Of a stretch of DNA of 64,000 nucleotides, positions 36,581-50,890 are shown in pieces. The stretch is from Aphrophora alni (Eukaryota; Arthropoda; Insecta; Hemiptera; Aphrophoridae): positions 37,132,368-37,196,367 of the forward strand of contig OY740768.1 of assembly GCA_963513935.1 (NCBI GenBank). The letters are read 5' to 3'. Within the stretch, counting starts at the first letter, position 1, and the number at the start of each line of letters is the position of its first letter. Made by a program: the position numbers and the translations under genes. The notes beneath the pieces were generated by a model. That model was not told the DNA's origin, ran no database searches, and was given only the letters and a program-made list of their open reading frames with translations.

Positions 36581-37614
36581 AGTTAAAGATTTAATACTTC
36601 ATTGGTCATTTACTCTAATTTTCTGTTAGGTTTTAAAAAATCACTTAATTTCGAGAGGTGGTTGATATACAGATAGAAAAATAGAAACTTAGTTTCATTT
36701 TAATGAAGCAAAAAGTTAAGGCGAAGAAAAAGTCGGAACTATTAAGTACTATCTTTTTCTTAAAAGGAGCCATTAAATTTTAAAATGGTAACACCAATGT
36801 TGTGAGACCTCATTTTAAAAGTGGCATTAAGATAAAAAAAGTGGTGAATTAAAATTACTCCATGATGAGGCTGTTCAAAATGGCAGAAGATTGAATAAGT
36901 AAATGTGTAGTTTAAAATACTGCTGTATAAAGTTACGAACTTTACACAATACATTTTACATGAGCTGGCAAGTTAGTAAGACAAAGTCCTATTTTTATCT
37001 TATCAGTCTATTTACACAGATTAATTGTCAGCTTCTGGAATTCCGTACTGGTTTTGTAATAGTCTTTACACAGTAAATTTGTGTCCACCATCTTTATTGA
37101 CCTTTATGAGGTATCATAAGGTGGGTGTTAAGTTTTTAACAAATGAGTTTTCTCACCTCTCTCTCCTTCACATCCGAGTAAAAGTTTTGAAAATTAAAAA
37201 AAAAAGATAAAATAATTGACTCTAGAAGTTTTTATAAAGGTATTAAGTTTCTATTTATCACCATTAAATAATTAGCCAAGGGTTATAAGACTAATTTTTT
37301 ACTCATAATATACCCACTTATGTTCCACAATTTGTTTGCCAAACATTATAACGACGTGTCAATTTTATTAGTTTAGAAGAATGATTTGCGAAATCAGACA
37401 GAGGAGTGGCAACTAATCCATGGATCGTTACATTTTTGTATAGGTCAGTTTCATGTTGTAAACAAATACAGAAAATTCTTACAAATTCCAATGAAGGATT
37501 CTTCTGAAATTCCAAAACGACGAATGAAACGTTACAATATATTTTGAAATATCTATACTACAGAAGAAATAATTATCTACGAAATTAAATAGAATCAAAT
37601 TTAGGTCCATTTTC
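36581..37614. other. AT-rich intergenic DNA
   Basis: The small open frames at 36760-36954, 37025-37210 and 37318-37515 lack motifs and are treated as chance. Confidence 0.5.
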
Positions 37615-37772
37615 CTTGTTATTTAAAGTAAAATAACCTCTTGGTCATTATCACCTTATAAAAGAAAGAAGAAAATAAGATAAAGAGCCCTAGTCTTCGA
37701 AATAGTGTAGATCCAGCCAGCATCCCTCGGGATTGCCAAGCTCGTACTCAATATAGTAAGCCCCTGAGGGGG
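37615..37772 (-). mobile_element. SINE-like family copy I, internally deleted
   Basis: The tail (ttgttatttaaagtaaaata, cctcttggtcattatcacct) is followed by gagccctagtcttcgaaata and then jumps directly to gtgtagatccagccagcatc and the head catgcca-like gattgccaagctcgtactca with gcccctgaggggg. The central ~110 bp of the family is missing. The best-preserved head of the family is here. Confidence 0.85.
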
Positions 37773-40399
37773 TATATTTTGATCGAAGGATCTCTTTATT
37801 TTAAAGAAATAATTACGAACTAAATTTCTTGCTTGACATTTTGATTATTACAGACGATTGGATTTTTTATTAATCTTTAATAACATTAAGCAGCAAGTTT
37901 ATGCAAAATTTAAGTGAATATGGAATTTAGTTGCCAGATTAGATAAATTGTATTATGTGGTAATTATATTTAAATGGTTTCCTGGCGTCATTTGAGACGT
38001 GCTTGCAAAAGTATTCCAATGAACATTAAGCTGTTTTGTAAGATGCTATAATGTATATAGACAGATTAAAATTTCTACTGCGCAGTTAACATTTTTAACT
38101 TTGGATAAGAGTTGTAATGGAATAAGTTTAGAGGCATAAGAAGACGAGACCAATAGAGAGGTACGAAGAGAGGGAGAAAGTAACAGTTAAATGATAATTT
38201 TACTACTAATTGTCAGAATCGAGAAAGCATTTTTATTAATGTATTTTTTAAGCTTACAGAGCGAATGTTCGATGAATCCTACAAGTTTCCCGTTGTTCAT
38301 TCGTCTCTGGCTTGTATGGAGTCACTAACTGACTGTTATAATACGTCAGGGTTTTATCCAATGTGCTTAATTAAAGTATTATTACTTTCAAATCAACATA
38401 ATAGATCAGAAATAGTTATATGTAGTTGAAGAGTTAAATTCTTACCGATGAATCTCTGGACATAAATCTTTACCTAACTTTTTTGCAAATGTTAAAGAAA
38501 ATTTGAATAATAACATCAGGAGAAGTCCACACTGGCTAGACTTGCGACGGTTGAGCAGAGAGTCTTGAACACTTTTGTAATTTACTGAAACTACAGCCTT
38601 TTTTGTTTCTTGTGAAAGTTTTGGCACTCTTCAGTCTCTCCGGAACTAGAATTTGAGGAGCCGTCTTTGAAAATATGGATCAGCTCTTCCGTAGGAAAAC
38701 TCTTAAAAGATATTTTTCACAGTAGATTTCTTTTCATCCACCATTAGAGATGTGTGTTTAGGATGTGGACTCCGAAAAAAGTAAAGTATCGGCATATGCT
38801 AAACTTTCTTCATATCTCCGATTGTACCTAGTCAAACTGTCAAGTAAAACAAACTAAAGAATATTAACTGGATTTAGATACATTTTTTATTTCATTCTGT
38901 ATTAAAAAGAACGTATAATCTAACAGGAAAATTCTGTTGAAACCTAATCTGTGTGTAAGTAATGCTCGAAGTTTTACTGGCTATATTGTTCAACCAGAAT
39001 CTTAATGGAAGTCTGTTTACTGTAAAGCTATAGTTTTATTTTGTTTGTAATGAGTTTCCCCGTCAACAATTTCATCCACGTTATCGTTTAAGACATAACC
39101 CAACTTCTCTGCTCAAATACTTTGCTAAATAGAAACGCTTTTACGACAAAATACTTTAGCATTCTTGGTAATAGGGTACAACTTTGTACCAAGTTTGACA
39201 ATTTGAAATATAGAAGCTTTCCGTATGAAATTGGCGTAGTTATTTTATATGGTAAGAATTGAAAATGAAAATATTCAATAAATTTGATTTTGAAATTCTT
39301 TGTCTTAAATTTCAGTTTATCAATTGTTGCAAGTAATATTTTTATTATCCAAACAACTATTCCTGAATTTTTTTTTGCAATTAATATACTTACTTTGTTG
39401 GTTCAAAGACAAGATGTTTGATTAGCAGGGCTCCAGTCTTTCGGGGGGGGGGGGGAGTGAATTACTGATTTATGTACATAGTTCAAACTCGGTATATACA
39501 TGGATATTATGATTACTTACAAGAGTTCAAATTTTTTGCAATTTCTGATTTACAATTTCAAAATTTTGGCATTCGAAAACCGATAGTTTGGAAGTTATAC
39601 AAAATATAACTTTTCCAGTACCACTATTTTGAAAAGAAAATTATAAAATGAAATGAAAGACACAGTACAAGGTACAAATAATGTAGTTGCACAAAGGTTT
39701 TGTAGTGGAAACAACTGAAGATGTCGAATCCGTCATTGAAACGTCGTCTTGTTTAAAACGAAATATTTCTTTTGTGTTTTATTTAGTGATTAGCTAACCT
39801 AAAATAAGTAGTGATATAACAAGGTTCAGAAAAACTGTGTAACATGTAACAACTGTTTTAAACAAACTTCCCCTACGGGTAAAATCTCTTAGTGGACCAA
39901 TTTAATTTAACATTTCCTACAATGTCCAAGAGTTATACGATCTGTTTGTATTAGATTACATGAAGAGCCGAGTAATTACCATGATGGCGTCCCTTGAACT
40001 TGTTTTATTTGTAAAATGTTCGCGAGGTTGTGGGTTTTTCCTTTTATATTTGCGTCAATTCTCTACGGGAAACCAGAAATACAGGACACGTTATTTATGG
40101 TAATCATTCTTAATAATAATGTCCGTTATTCAATCTAGGAAACCCGTTAAAAGATTTCCCATAATTGTTTATCTAGTACACTAAATTCGTTTCGACTTCT
40201 TGTATATATTGTGTTAATTAAAAAAAATCTTTAAAATGATTTTTTATACATGTATCAAACAAATAAATATATCAAAAAATAATTATGGTAGTTTTTTACT
40301 ATTTTAAAAATTATATAGTAAATGTTTGCTTTATTACTTTAATTGACATGAATTTATTATATGCACAATTTTAAGTTGAACAAAATAAGAAGGAACTAA
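37773..40399. other. AT-rich DNA with a G13 run and one GAAACGTCGT locus
   Basis: An uninterrupted G13 lies at 39443-39455. At 39714-39750, ctgaagatgtcgaatccgtc is followed by attgaaacgtcgtcttg, a CTGANGA...GAAACG arrangement. The minus-strand frame at 38442-38627 has slightly higher GC and ends next to a GGTAAGAA sequence that could be a splice donor, but no domain is recognised. No gene is called. Confidence 0.45.
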
Positions 40400-40665
40400 C
40401 CCCCAGAGTCTCACTATAGTGAGTACGGGGGTGGCAACCCCGATGGATACTAGCTGAATCTACTCCTTTTTCGAGTAGTCCTGGGTTAGATGCCTCTATT
40501 TTATCTTCTCTATCAGGTCTCGCTTGACTAACTCATGTTCTCTTTCGACTGTGAGACAATTAGAGAGCTAGGCGTCTTTATTTTAAGTTATTTTATTAGT
40601 TTTTTTTAAAAGGCGATGATGACCAATGATATATAGGGTTTTCGCCTTTAAATAAAAAAAGGAAG
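40400..40665 (+). mobile_element. SINE-like family copy J
   Basis: This is a full-length sense copy. Blocks: cccagagtctcactatagtg, agtacgggggtggcaacccc, agctgaatctactccttttt, tagtcctgggttagatgcct, ctatcaggtctcgcttgact, acaattagagagctaggcgt, and the tail hairpin aaggcgatgatgaccaatga...gggttttcgcctt (a seven-base perfect stem), then tttaaataaaaaaagg. Confidence 0.88.
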
Positions 40666-41739
40666 GAACTAAAAAAAGTGGAATTTCGAAATTTGACGAG
40701 CAGATTTTCAATCACCTTCCCACTAGATTTTATTAAAATTTAACTAGTTCCTGCTACTTTTGCATTTTGATTTATATTTATATTTTAAAGTAAAAATATG
40801 TATTATTTTTATTGTAAAAAACACATTTTGGCGTAAGTAGATGCAAATTGTATTAATATGTATATAATACACTAATGGTGTAAAATAACCCCTATATAGA
40901 CGGTTTGGATTTCAGTTTCTAAAATAAAAATGTAAAGTATTGTCTTCGTAGACCTAAGAGTTATATTGTTTCTTTTTTTTTCAGATTGTTACAAAGAGGA
41001 ATGAACCCCTCTGTAAATACCCGTGCGAAATAATTTGACTTAAATTTAAATTTAAGAATACCTCCAGAAAACAAATATTTCAGCGTAATATTTAGTAACT
41101 CCGGGATAGCAAACTTCTGCTAAATAAAACCAACTAGAAATACGATAGTAAATGTTCTTAGCTACTCTCCGTGTAACGACCTCACAACTAGATTATAAAG
41201 CCAACCTTGTTTTATGCTAATGTATAAATACTTTCTTTTATTATGTTACGTCTACGGTCCGTATCTTTCAAGCCGTATGACGTCAATCATTGGACGCAAT
41301 ATGTCCGTAAGTATTTTGGGATAGTGTTCGTATTTAGAAAATTACTAACTTACGCCTGCCAACTTCAAGGCCAGTGTAAACATAAAACAAAGTGAGTTAC
41401 AATATGTACTTGTTTAACAAGTTCATTGTATCTAGCTTTATAAATAAACTGTGTAAAAATATTGCATTAACTTTCCACATTACCATCCACAAAAGTAAAT
41501 ATTAAAGAACAATGGTAATCGTCGCTATGTCCCCTAAAATGTTTGTATACTACATATAAACAATATAGAGAAATTTTTTCCCCCTTTAATGCTGAATGCC
41601 GACTTTTCTCTGTATTCATTATAGAAGATATGTTGGTGTAGAAGGGTTCCACCTTATTTTTGTTGTAAAATAATAGGCAAAATAGTTTCAAAGATATATT
41701 TAAACAGTGCTTTAACCTGCTTCGGTTCTGTCATAAATT
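40666..41739. other. AT-rich intergenic DNA
   Basis: No gene. The minus frame at 41467-41691 has no motif. Confidence 0.5.
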
Positions 41740-42140
41740 TTTTTCAAATATTTTACACCGTTTTTTTAAGACGTTGGCTAGGTTCACAGTGTGTTTATTC
41801 AAATTATTTTTGTGATTCGACACGCCTAATTTTCTACATTTACCAAAATTTGAACGAAATCGCTTTAGAAGATTTTGAAAAATTATGTCTTTTAACAACT
41901 TTACAAACGATTATTTTTTTATATGGAAGATAGCAACCAGTGTGTAGGTCCTTCGGAGGCTACATTCCAGCAAAATTTTATGAAAATCGTTAGTGCCGTA
42001 ATTTTGTATTTTTCCTTATGCAGATATTTTTTTATAAATAATAAAAAATGAAAAAGTTTCTCGAAATATGCCAAAAATATTTCAACATACTAAATTTGGC
42101 CAAGATCGGTTAAATTCGTTTTTTCTACAGAGGACTGTAC
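41740..42140. repeat. Dispersed old repeat related to the 140-bp family
   Basis: The blocks ctacatttaccaaaatttga, acgaaatcgctttagaagat, ttttgaaaaattatgtcttt and ccttcggaggctacattcca, then gcaaaattttatgaaaatcg, match 19.42-19.57 kb and 32.87-32.96 kb in order. The overlapping open frames at 42068-42374 start in this repeat and continue into poly-pyrimidine sequence; they are not genes. Confidence 0.5.
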
Positions 42141-43999
42141 CAACGACAGACTACAGACTTACGGGATTTCAAAATGGATTTTTACGTAAAAAACCTGTCA
42201 AAGATTGTTTTTTATTTTATTTTTCACTATTATTATTTTTTAATTATTATTTTTTTTTTTACCAATCACAATACTTTCTCAATACTACGTATATATGAGA
42301 CATCAAAAACAAGATGTCAAAATCAATCCTTAAAATATATAATATTCATATTTTCTTTTAATATAATAAAATAATTTAAAATTGTGGAGTTTAAATTTGT
42401 CATAAAAACAGCGTGGAGTATCATAAAAATCGTAAAATTAAACAGTTTCATAAAATTGAATGAACCTCTATTTTTACCACCATCTTTTATGTGAATTGGC
42501 TAATATTCAATTAATTCGGTCGACTACAAAATTTAAGGCAATTGGACAGCTTTACTTATCACAATAATATTTCATTCTCAGTCTATTTTTCATAACAACC
42601 CTTGAACGATTTTGTCAAAAATCTAATTATTCCAAAGACCCCACCTCTTATTAAACTTAAAATTGGGAGTTAATCTAACAATTTTGAGAATATAAGTGAG
42701 AAAAATTCAACAGACACAAGCAAACAATTCTGAAAATGGTCTAAATATCAAAATTTCAGCACGAACACAAATCTATTTTTGTGTTTGGAAATTAAAATAT
42801 AATTAAAATTTTTAAATGGACTCTAGAATTTTTTCAAAATTTTGTTTCAGTTAAATTGTTTTAATCCGCAAAAGCAAAAGGAAAGAAAATAATTTAGAAC
42901 TCTAAATATTATAAGGTATATCCGTATTCCGCTTGATAAAATAAAAAGCTTAGAAAACAAGGAACAGCGTATCAGAAATGGCTAAAGCTATTCATGTTGA
43001 ACCTCGAATTTGGATTTTCAAGGACGCATTGATCCAAGCCTAATTTAAAGGGCATAAAGTAGTAGACTAAACAAACTTAGAAAAAAATAAGCTAAAGAAA
43101 AATAACTTTTATGAAAAAATGTACTTTACTAAAAAATGAATTTTGAGAACCTATTTATTTACTTCGATAATTAAATAATGAAAGTAAATGAAAACTGCAA
43201 TACGTTACATTGCCCTCTTTACCTAACCTCTAATCCAATTTACCTAACCTCAATCCAATTTAACCTGGGGATTGTGGACGGATTTATCTCTCAACTTGTA
43301 ACGAATGTTTCCGTTCATTCCAATATGGAAGATAAACTTGAGATTAATGTGTTACCAGCGAGCCGATGACTAAATTCCAATGCTTACAGATTCTTGTACG
43401 AATGAAAACATCGTTCACACAAATAGAATGAACCATAAATATTTGTAGCAAAATGTTTATTGTTGTTGGTTGGTGAATGAAAACCTCCACATGTGTAGAC
43501 TAGGCTCTATTGTTAATTTGTTAACTGGATGACGTCATCGGGATTAGTTTGTTTAAGTCCTTTATTCATACATCGTGAATACAGTTTAATTACAATTTCA
43601 TAAAATCAAAATTTATCTTATACATCTTCAAAATGGCGGGGGTTTGAAACTTGTAATGACAAATATCTCCAAAGTCATTACTTTTACAAAAAATAAATAC
43701 TGTATTTAAAATACAAATTTTTGTTCTAAAAGTCAAATGACTTCCGAGTTTTCGACAAAAACTTACAATTTCGACCCGAAATCTATATAATTATTTCTGA
43801 AGTTATAATTAAAAAAAAAAACACTCAAAATGGCCTACAGATAGATAACGTACATAAGGGTTTTCGCACATATGATTATAGGAACTTTTCCCCTGTATAT
43901 CAACATTATCTCACATATAAGTAGGACAGAGAAAGAAATGTATCGGGATAAATCATCAATGTAATTTTTTGGAGATATATATTTCTATTTTGATGTTTT
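42141..43999. other. AT-rich intergenic DNA
   Basis: Two nearby acctaacct-type telomere-like pieces occur at about 43220-43255, inside a short direct repeat (aatccaatttacctaacctc / aatccaatttaacctgg). No gene. Confidence 0.5.
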
Positions 44000-44330
44000 C
44001 TAATGCCAAGAAAGTGGTCTTTCTATCCAATGCTTGCAGTGCTCTTCATCCCAAACGAGTGGACTGATGTAAAATTTCGTGTATTTGTCCATTTTGCTAC
44101 ATAAAATTTTTAAAAAATGTTTCTCGATAACGTAAATTTTTGGATATCTGCCATAAGAACAAAATTCAAAATTCTGTTTTATTTCAAATTAGCTTCGACA
44201 CTCAAATATAATGAATTGGTCATCGTATCCTCAAAAATTTCCAAACATTTCGCCGGAGTTATGGTTAAAAAACTCCAAATAATCGTCCAATGTAACTGTG
44301 ATAAAAACATAATTGTTAACTTACTTTCTT
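44000..44330. repeat. Dispersed old repeat (family of 49.5 kb and 17.3 kb)
   Basis: gcagtgctcttcatcccaaa followed by cgagtggactgat matches gcagtgctctacaaccctaa / cgagtggaccaat near 49.59 kb. Further right, ggatatctgccataagaaca, agcttcgacactcaaatata and attggtcatcgtatcctcaa match the 17.3-kb monomer (ggatatctggcataagaaaa...). This copy therefore links the two sets of repeats into one longer family. The frame at 44117-44332 lies inside it. Confidence 0.6.
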
Positions 44331-45674
44331 AGACTTTATTTTACCTCAACATTGTTTATTGTAAATTGTTATATCATAGAGCCCATTATATATAATAATT
44401 GAATATATCAACATTATTAAACAGTAATATTCGAATAAATTTATGTAATTGACATGGTTAATCGGACATTTGTGTATAAAAAACATAAAAAAGAAATATA
44501 CGAGGTTTCCTCAACTTGTGAAAGAGAGGAAAAGAGGTTGTTCATCCTGATAAACTGTTAGGTAACCACATCGTCGGTATACAACCCCTGGTTAGTCAGC
44601 GTAAGCTATGTTTCTACTTGATGTTTTCCACTCTTTGTGTTATGCAGTTTTGTGATTTTCTGATCACTGTTATAGTCTTAGTTATTTCGACTGTTCAGGT
44701 CTGGGTTCCTTTCTTAGATAAATAGTTTTGGTTACTAACACAGTCCTAGATTACAAGACCATTTCATTTTTTGTATATTCTATATTTATCACTTGATAAT
44801 AAAAGGTGACCCATACTGTAGAAACGTCGTGTATAAATTTGTATATACAAAAGAGATGGTAAACGTCCGAACTTATACCAATAATATGAAAAAATCGATC
44901 ATTATACAATAATGTAAAAAAAGAATACGACATTTTATTTGGTTTTATCATTTCATCAATGAAATCTTGTTTATTGCATTTCCGACAATACTGACAACTC
45001 GGTCTACAATCTTCCCTCATGTCAAGTCATTCGATAAGATAATGGTTATTCAGTTTGAAATGTTTTACTTCCGTCTGAATTTGGTAAACAGACAAGACGG
45101 AGCGGGGGCTGGAGGGTAGTTAGGTTAATGCTCTATCGTATTGCAGCGATCTTATTACATCCATTATTACATTTGGAACTTCAGTTTATGGGTTGAATGA
45201 TTGCATACGAGCAAATCGTAAAACAACTCCACAATATCTACTCGCTATATATAAACCATAAGTGTTTTTAATAACACCACTATTTCTGAACTTTTTTCTG
45301 AGAGTTTTTTAATGTTTTAGATTTTTGCCGAGATGTTTTCTTTAAAATGGGTAAATTTACAAATAGTTGTTATGATATTGAATTCAACCCTTAAGAGAGG
45401 TTTAATTGTTTCATGATATTTAAATCGGCTAAATAAAATTAACTTCAGGGAAATTTGCTTAGTCATATTATTGGAACAGTACCAAGCCAATTTTTAAGAA
45501 TATACTATTTTTTAAAGGACATGTATTTTACTGGGGCGAAAAAAAGTCAATTGCTTATTTGTGTCAATTTTCCTATAGAATAATCCTTAAATGACACAGT
45601 TTCATTTAACATTAGGTTAATTAGTTAACTGGTTAACAGGTTAACATTAGGTCAAGCATTGTTTATGTCATTAA
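44331..45674. other. AT-rich DNA with a GAAACGTCGTGTAT locus
   Basis: At 44791-44834, cacttgataataaaaggtga is followed by gaaacgtcgtgtat, the same arrangement as the minus strand at 53.77-53.82 kb. The minus open frame at 44751-45020 overlaps it and is therefore probably repeat sequence. Confidence 0.45.
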
Positions 45675-45935
45675 GAGTGACTTATAGTTATAGTGAGTAC
45701 AGTTGTGGAAAAACCGAGGTAACTGGCTGGATCTATACACCTTTCTTCATCTAATCTTGGGTAAGATCCCTTTCTTTCGTTTTTTCTATCAGCCCACCCA
45801 TGATCAATTTTTATTCTTATCCAACATTGACGGTATTAGAGTATTAAGGGTTTCTATCTTTTCTTCTTTTATTTTTAAGGCCTAACGTTTTATTTTTATA
45901 ACCTAAGTTTTTCGCCATTAAACAACAACAACCAA
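45675..45935 (+). mobile_element. SINE-like family copy K
   Basis: Full-length but diverged sense copy: ttatagttatagtgagtaca, ggctggatctatacaccttt, cttgggtaagatccctttct, acggtattagagtattaagg, then the decayed hairpin aggcctaacg...aagtttttcgccattaa and an (AAC)n-rich tail, aacaacaacaacc. Confidence 0.8.
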
Positions 45936-48900
45936 ACTAAACCTTAAACCACTTTTTATATTCGTAACTTGTCACCCCAGAATCCAATTTTAGTAGCAGC
46001 TGATTCATTAAATTTTCACATAAAATCAAAATTTGATTATGTGTTAGCTCCAAAAATAGCTTTTATTACTAATTTTGAAACTATTTGCCTGAGCAATGTT
46101 AATTGATTTTGCCGTATTGTTGTTTGACAGCTGTTTCGTCTATTTTTCAGGCATCAGGAAAATAAAATCTTGATTAGTTCATGTATTTTTAATAGGTGAA
46201 ACGTACGTAAAGAATAGTTCTCTAAACTCATGTTTGCGAAATTTTATACGAATTTTAGATTGGGTTTTTAAAACTATTGCTTGTTGTGTACTGAGACTTA
46301 AAAGGAAGAGATTACTGAAAACTGCATAAAATATATATGTTCAGAAGTTTGGGCTGTAAAGATGATAATTATAGACTTTCGGACATCCTCCGTTTTAATT
46401 AACGTATTAAAAAAAACAAAAAAACATAGCTTTAAAAGAAAAGTTATATCTTTTGTTTTTGGAGTTTTAGTCGACAAACTTTACAAAGAGGAAACATAAG
46501 CTGTTTTCATATTATTATAAAAAAACCGTATTTTAATACTGAGTGGAAACAGTTTAATTGTGGATTTTGTTTATTTTTTCTTAACGTCCATAATTTATGT
46601 CCATATTGCAGACGAGAATATGGAAGTAATTAGCGTTCGAACCCTTAGCCAGTGTATATTCAACGGGTGAATACTCGCTTAAGGACATTCGTCTCTGATG
46701 ACACCTTTAATTGTTAATTGTTGTTGGTTGTCTCAAGAAATTCTTAGTGTAATTTGTTTAAACCTAAGGATGTTTTAGAGTGATATTTAACTTTGCATAC
46801 CGGTAGAGATTAAAAATATTTTCTGAAATTGTTATAAAAGTTCATTTAAAATATTACACAATTGAAAATGCCTAGGGTGCATGCGTGGCACAATAATAGC
46901 GAATCTCAGCTCTCTATTGTCAACCTTTACTTCCACCAAACGTTTCATATGTTTTAAACATTTTCTGTAAAAGGAATCTTAAACTTTTATAGAATAATTT
47001 TGTTGCTAATATTTTGATTTTATTTTTTTCCCCAAAAAATATCGTACACTTAACGTAACTTAAAATTTACACTACTGAATTATTAATACAGTCATATTAA
47101 GCCATTAATAATGGCCAGATTCATATTTTAAATTATTTAAAGCCAACTTTGCGCAGTTAGTTGCAAACTTCGTCATTAGTTAGGTACGGAGAAGTGCTTC
47201 TCATTAATTATTTACCAAATTTATTATTAACAACACGCAATTTCAATCAAGAAGCAAGTTTTACTAAGATATAAATCATAAGACTTTTGAAAATTGTTCA
47301 CAAAACTATTATTTAGATTAGTATTTATTAATAGATTTGAGAAACTTTTAATTTTCTGAGAATGGTAATTTGTTTTAGAAGCTATTTTCCCGAAGTTGTG
47401 AAAAAATTTCATTTAGCAATATTTTTTTCAACCTGGGGTTTACGTTCGTTGCTGTTTGTTTAAGGGTCTGTGTAACATATTTGAAATTAGTAAAATTATA
47501 TAATAAAGTAAGACAACATATCACAATTAAAGAAATAGTTTACTCTAAAAAATGAAAAAATAAATTCAATAAAAATCACTTTGTTGACTGTATAAATGAA
47601 TTACTGATAATGAAAAGATCCACTTTTAGAATTACTATAAGATTTCTCCTTGCAAATGGAATATTCTTAAATAGATTCCTTGCTCAAGTTTTTGTATGAT
47701 TCACATACAAAAATAGTATTTGATTTCTAAAATAATCACGACTTTGTGAGGCTAAGTTTTCTGTCCTGGCATATATTAAAAATAAATAAATGTAAACAGT
47801 AGTAGATTTAAGGGACAAGATAAATTCTTTGGAACCAAGCATTCTAAAGTTGACTTCAGAAATGCAACGCTAAACTCACTTGGGAAATATATAAAATTTA
47901 ATGCTATAGTTTTAGATATACTAAATATTATGCTTTATGTAATTTTTTAGGCTTATATTTTTTATTAAAGTTAACTATAAATTTTATTTATTAATTTTAA
48001 TATACTACGCTAAAACAGGATAATTAACTAAAAAAGGCAAATACAATTATTAACGCTAAAATTATTTAATTAATTAACAAATAAATCAATAAAAGAAAAA
48101 GAAACAATTAAAAAAAAATAAGACATAAAAATTAGCTATAAATATAGAAGTCCTGTAAAATTATACACTCCTGAGGTGGTAAATATTTTGGAGTTAACTG
48201 CACTAAATTAAGTAAAATTACGAGGTCAAAAAAAATTGTTTACCAAAATAAACAGAAAAAGAATTTAAAAAAATGAAAATGTATCTTACAATTTTCCTTA
48301 TTTCACACAACTTCATTCACAAACAAATTTAATCTGTAAACCAAAAACCTTAACAGATGCTGACCATCTTACAGCTCTTACACGATTTTCTATATTCGTA
48401 TTAAACGAAAAATGTATTTAATGCTCAGTAGATGTATTGTAAAATAATTTATATTAAAATAACACTATGTTGGAAAACACTGATTTAGAAGATAAAATAT
48501 TTTATTTGGTGAACAATATAACAATACTTAGAAGATATTAAAGTAACTTAAAAAAAATTCAAGTTTTTAATTATGGCAAGTAAACACTCCCAAAATATAA
48601 CAACTAGACGGGGCTGTTCCCCGCGCCTTCTGATATAGATCCTTCTGATAGATAGTTGGAATTTCTGTTAAACCTCCCTATATTTTAATCTTTGTTGCGA
48701 CTGTTTCCTGCTTTCATTATTTTCATAGGCATAAAGTATGCCGTTACGGAAAAAATAACAAAATTATAATTTTTTAAAATTAAGATACAAGTATATTTTC
48801 AAACTAAGGTTTTAATTTTCAGGTCGTACAAGGCGCTACCTCTCCAACACAAATAATCTTACGCCTGTCTGCTAAAATTACCCAGAACTTCTCTGCGTGC

Positions 48901-49439
48901 ACACAACAATACAACTGATTAACAATTAAATGACCAAGCAATGTACAAACTTTCACACAAGCACCTTTCATAAAGAATTACGTCGCTTCTTCTGTACTTT
49001 CTCCTAACCGATACACTCCATTCGATCTGGTTTGTTTATTACCTTCGCAACTAATCCTCATAGAAAGTTGTAATTAAAAATATATGTAGTTTTTATCATT
49101 TAAGTACTGATTACAAACAATCAAAATAAATATTCTTCTTAAATGTGTTTAGTTTAGATTCGGAGGGGGCGGACAAATTTGCAAAAAACAATTTGCTTAG
49201 CACGTATGTTTATATGATAATATGGGGTTTACATTTTTTTACACAGCATACATTGTGAGGTAGTCGCAAAAACACGGTCAAGATTTAAAAGCTAAAGATG
49301 CGGTAAGGAATTAAACGTGTATCAAATATAATGGTGTGAAAAAGGTATAATGGTTACTCGGTTATAAACAAAATTAAAAATTACGAGTAAACCCACCACA
49401 GAAAAATCACACAGAAGATAGGGTATAACTTTATGTTAT
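45936..49439. other. AT-rich intergenic DNA
   Basis: 3.5 kb without a supported gene. 47.9-48.3 kb is extremely A-rich. A short GC-rich hairpin-like piece (ggggctgttcccc) sits near 48.61 kb. The minus frame at 47227-47412 has no motif. Confidence 0.55.
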
Positions 49440-50005
<566 letters not shown>

Positions 50006-50519
50006 CCAGTAGTTGTACTGTATTTTGTATTAATGTGTAGTGTGTACTATCCTTTTATATTATTCATTATAACACATACTAGTATGTATAATATAACTAC
50101 AGGACAACAAACTACTGACAGTTAGAGGTAAATGAAGAGGGGATTTTGTTGTAACTTACACTTGGTCATGACTGTTATAAATTTGATTTTTACACCCAAA
50201 TTCGGGTCACCCCCAAAAATTTGAAAATAAATTAACCTATATAAGACACTGTATGGTATTTGATCTCTGCCAGTTTTATATTTGATATATTTTTGTTTAT
50301 CTTTTAACTACAATGGGTTTTCTTCACTTGAATTCAGAGTCAAAATTTGTATCCATTAAGGTTTAAGGTCTACACTTGAAAGAGCGTCCAAAGTAAACAA
50401 ATTTAATTTCGATGTGAACCAAAAAAGTTGGAATTATGCGAATAGAAAAGTGGTTAATGAACTTAAATAACTTAAATGAACTTACATAACCTGCACGTTA
50501 CGTAATCCCAAAAATATCT
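50006..50519. other. AT-rich intergenic DNA
   Basis: Nothing recognised. Confidence 0.5.
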
Positions 50520-50890
50520 TCTACAGTAAATAGATACAGTCAAAATAAAGCTGTATATTTTGTAAACTTACAACAAAAGAAAAGTGTATCTACATTAAGT
50601 TAAACTGTATAAGATCTTTTAGAGAAAGAATGGGCCCTACAGATAAATATATCTAAATAAAGCTAAATGGGAAGTGTACTGTATATTCTTTAAAACCAAT
50701 AGGAGCTTATACATAGGAATGGGTCTAAATGAATGTTATAAACCTGTATATCCTAAATAAGTAAAATGAGCCAAATACCTCTATATGCTGTAAAACCAAA
50801 ATTAGCTTGCTCAAACTAATAAGCCTAAATCATGCTATATTTTTAAATGCCCCCAAAAAGCTTCTATAGTTTACCATGTATCTTTAGTAA
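50520..50890. repeat. Degenerate tandem repeat, roughly 60-90 bp period
   Basis: The words ctaaataaagcta / ctaaatgaatgtta / cctaaatcatgcta, tgtatattct / tgtatatcct / tatatgctg, taaaaccaat...agctta / taaaaccaaa...agcttg, and aatgggccct / aatgggtcta recur in order, about four or five times. Identity between units is low, so the unit length is only approximate. Confidence 0.4.

Noticed and set aside
38442..38627. Possible exon ending at a GGTAAGAA donor on the minus strand
   Set aside because: No domain, no matching acceptor or neighbouring exon could be identified. A donor-like sequence alone is common in AT-rich DNA.
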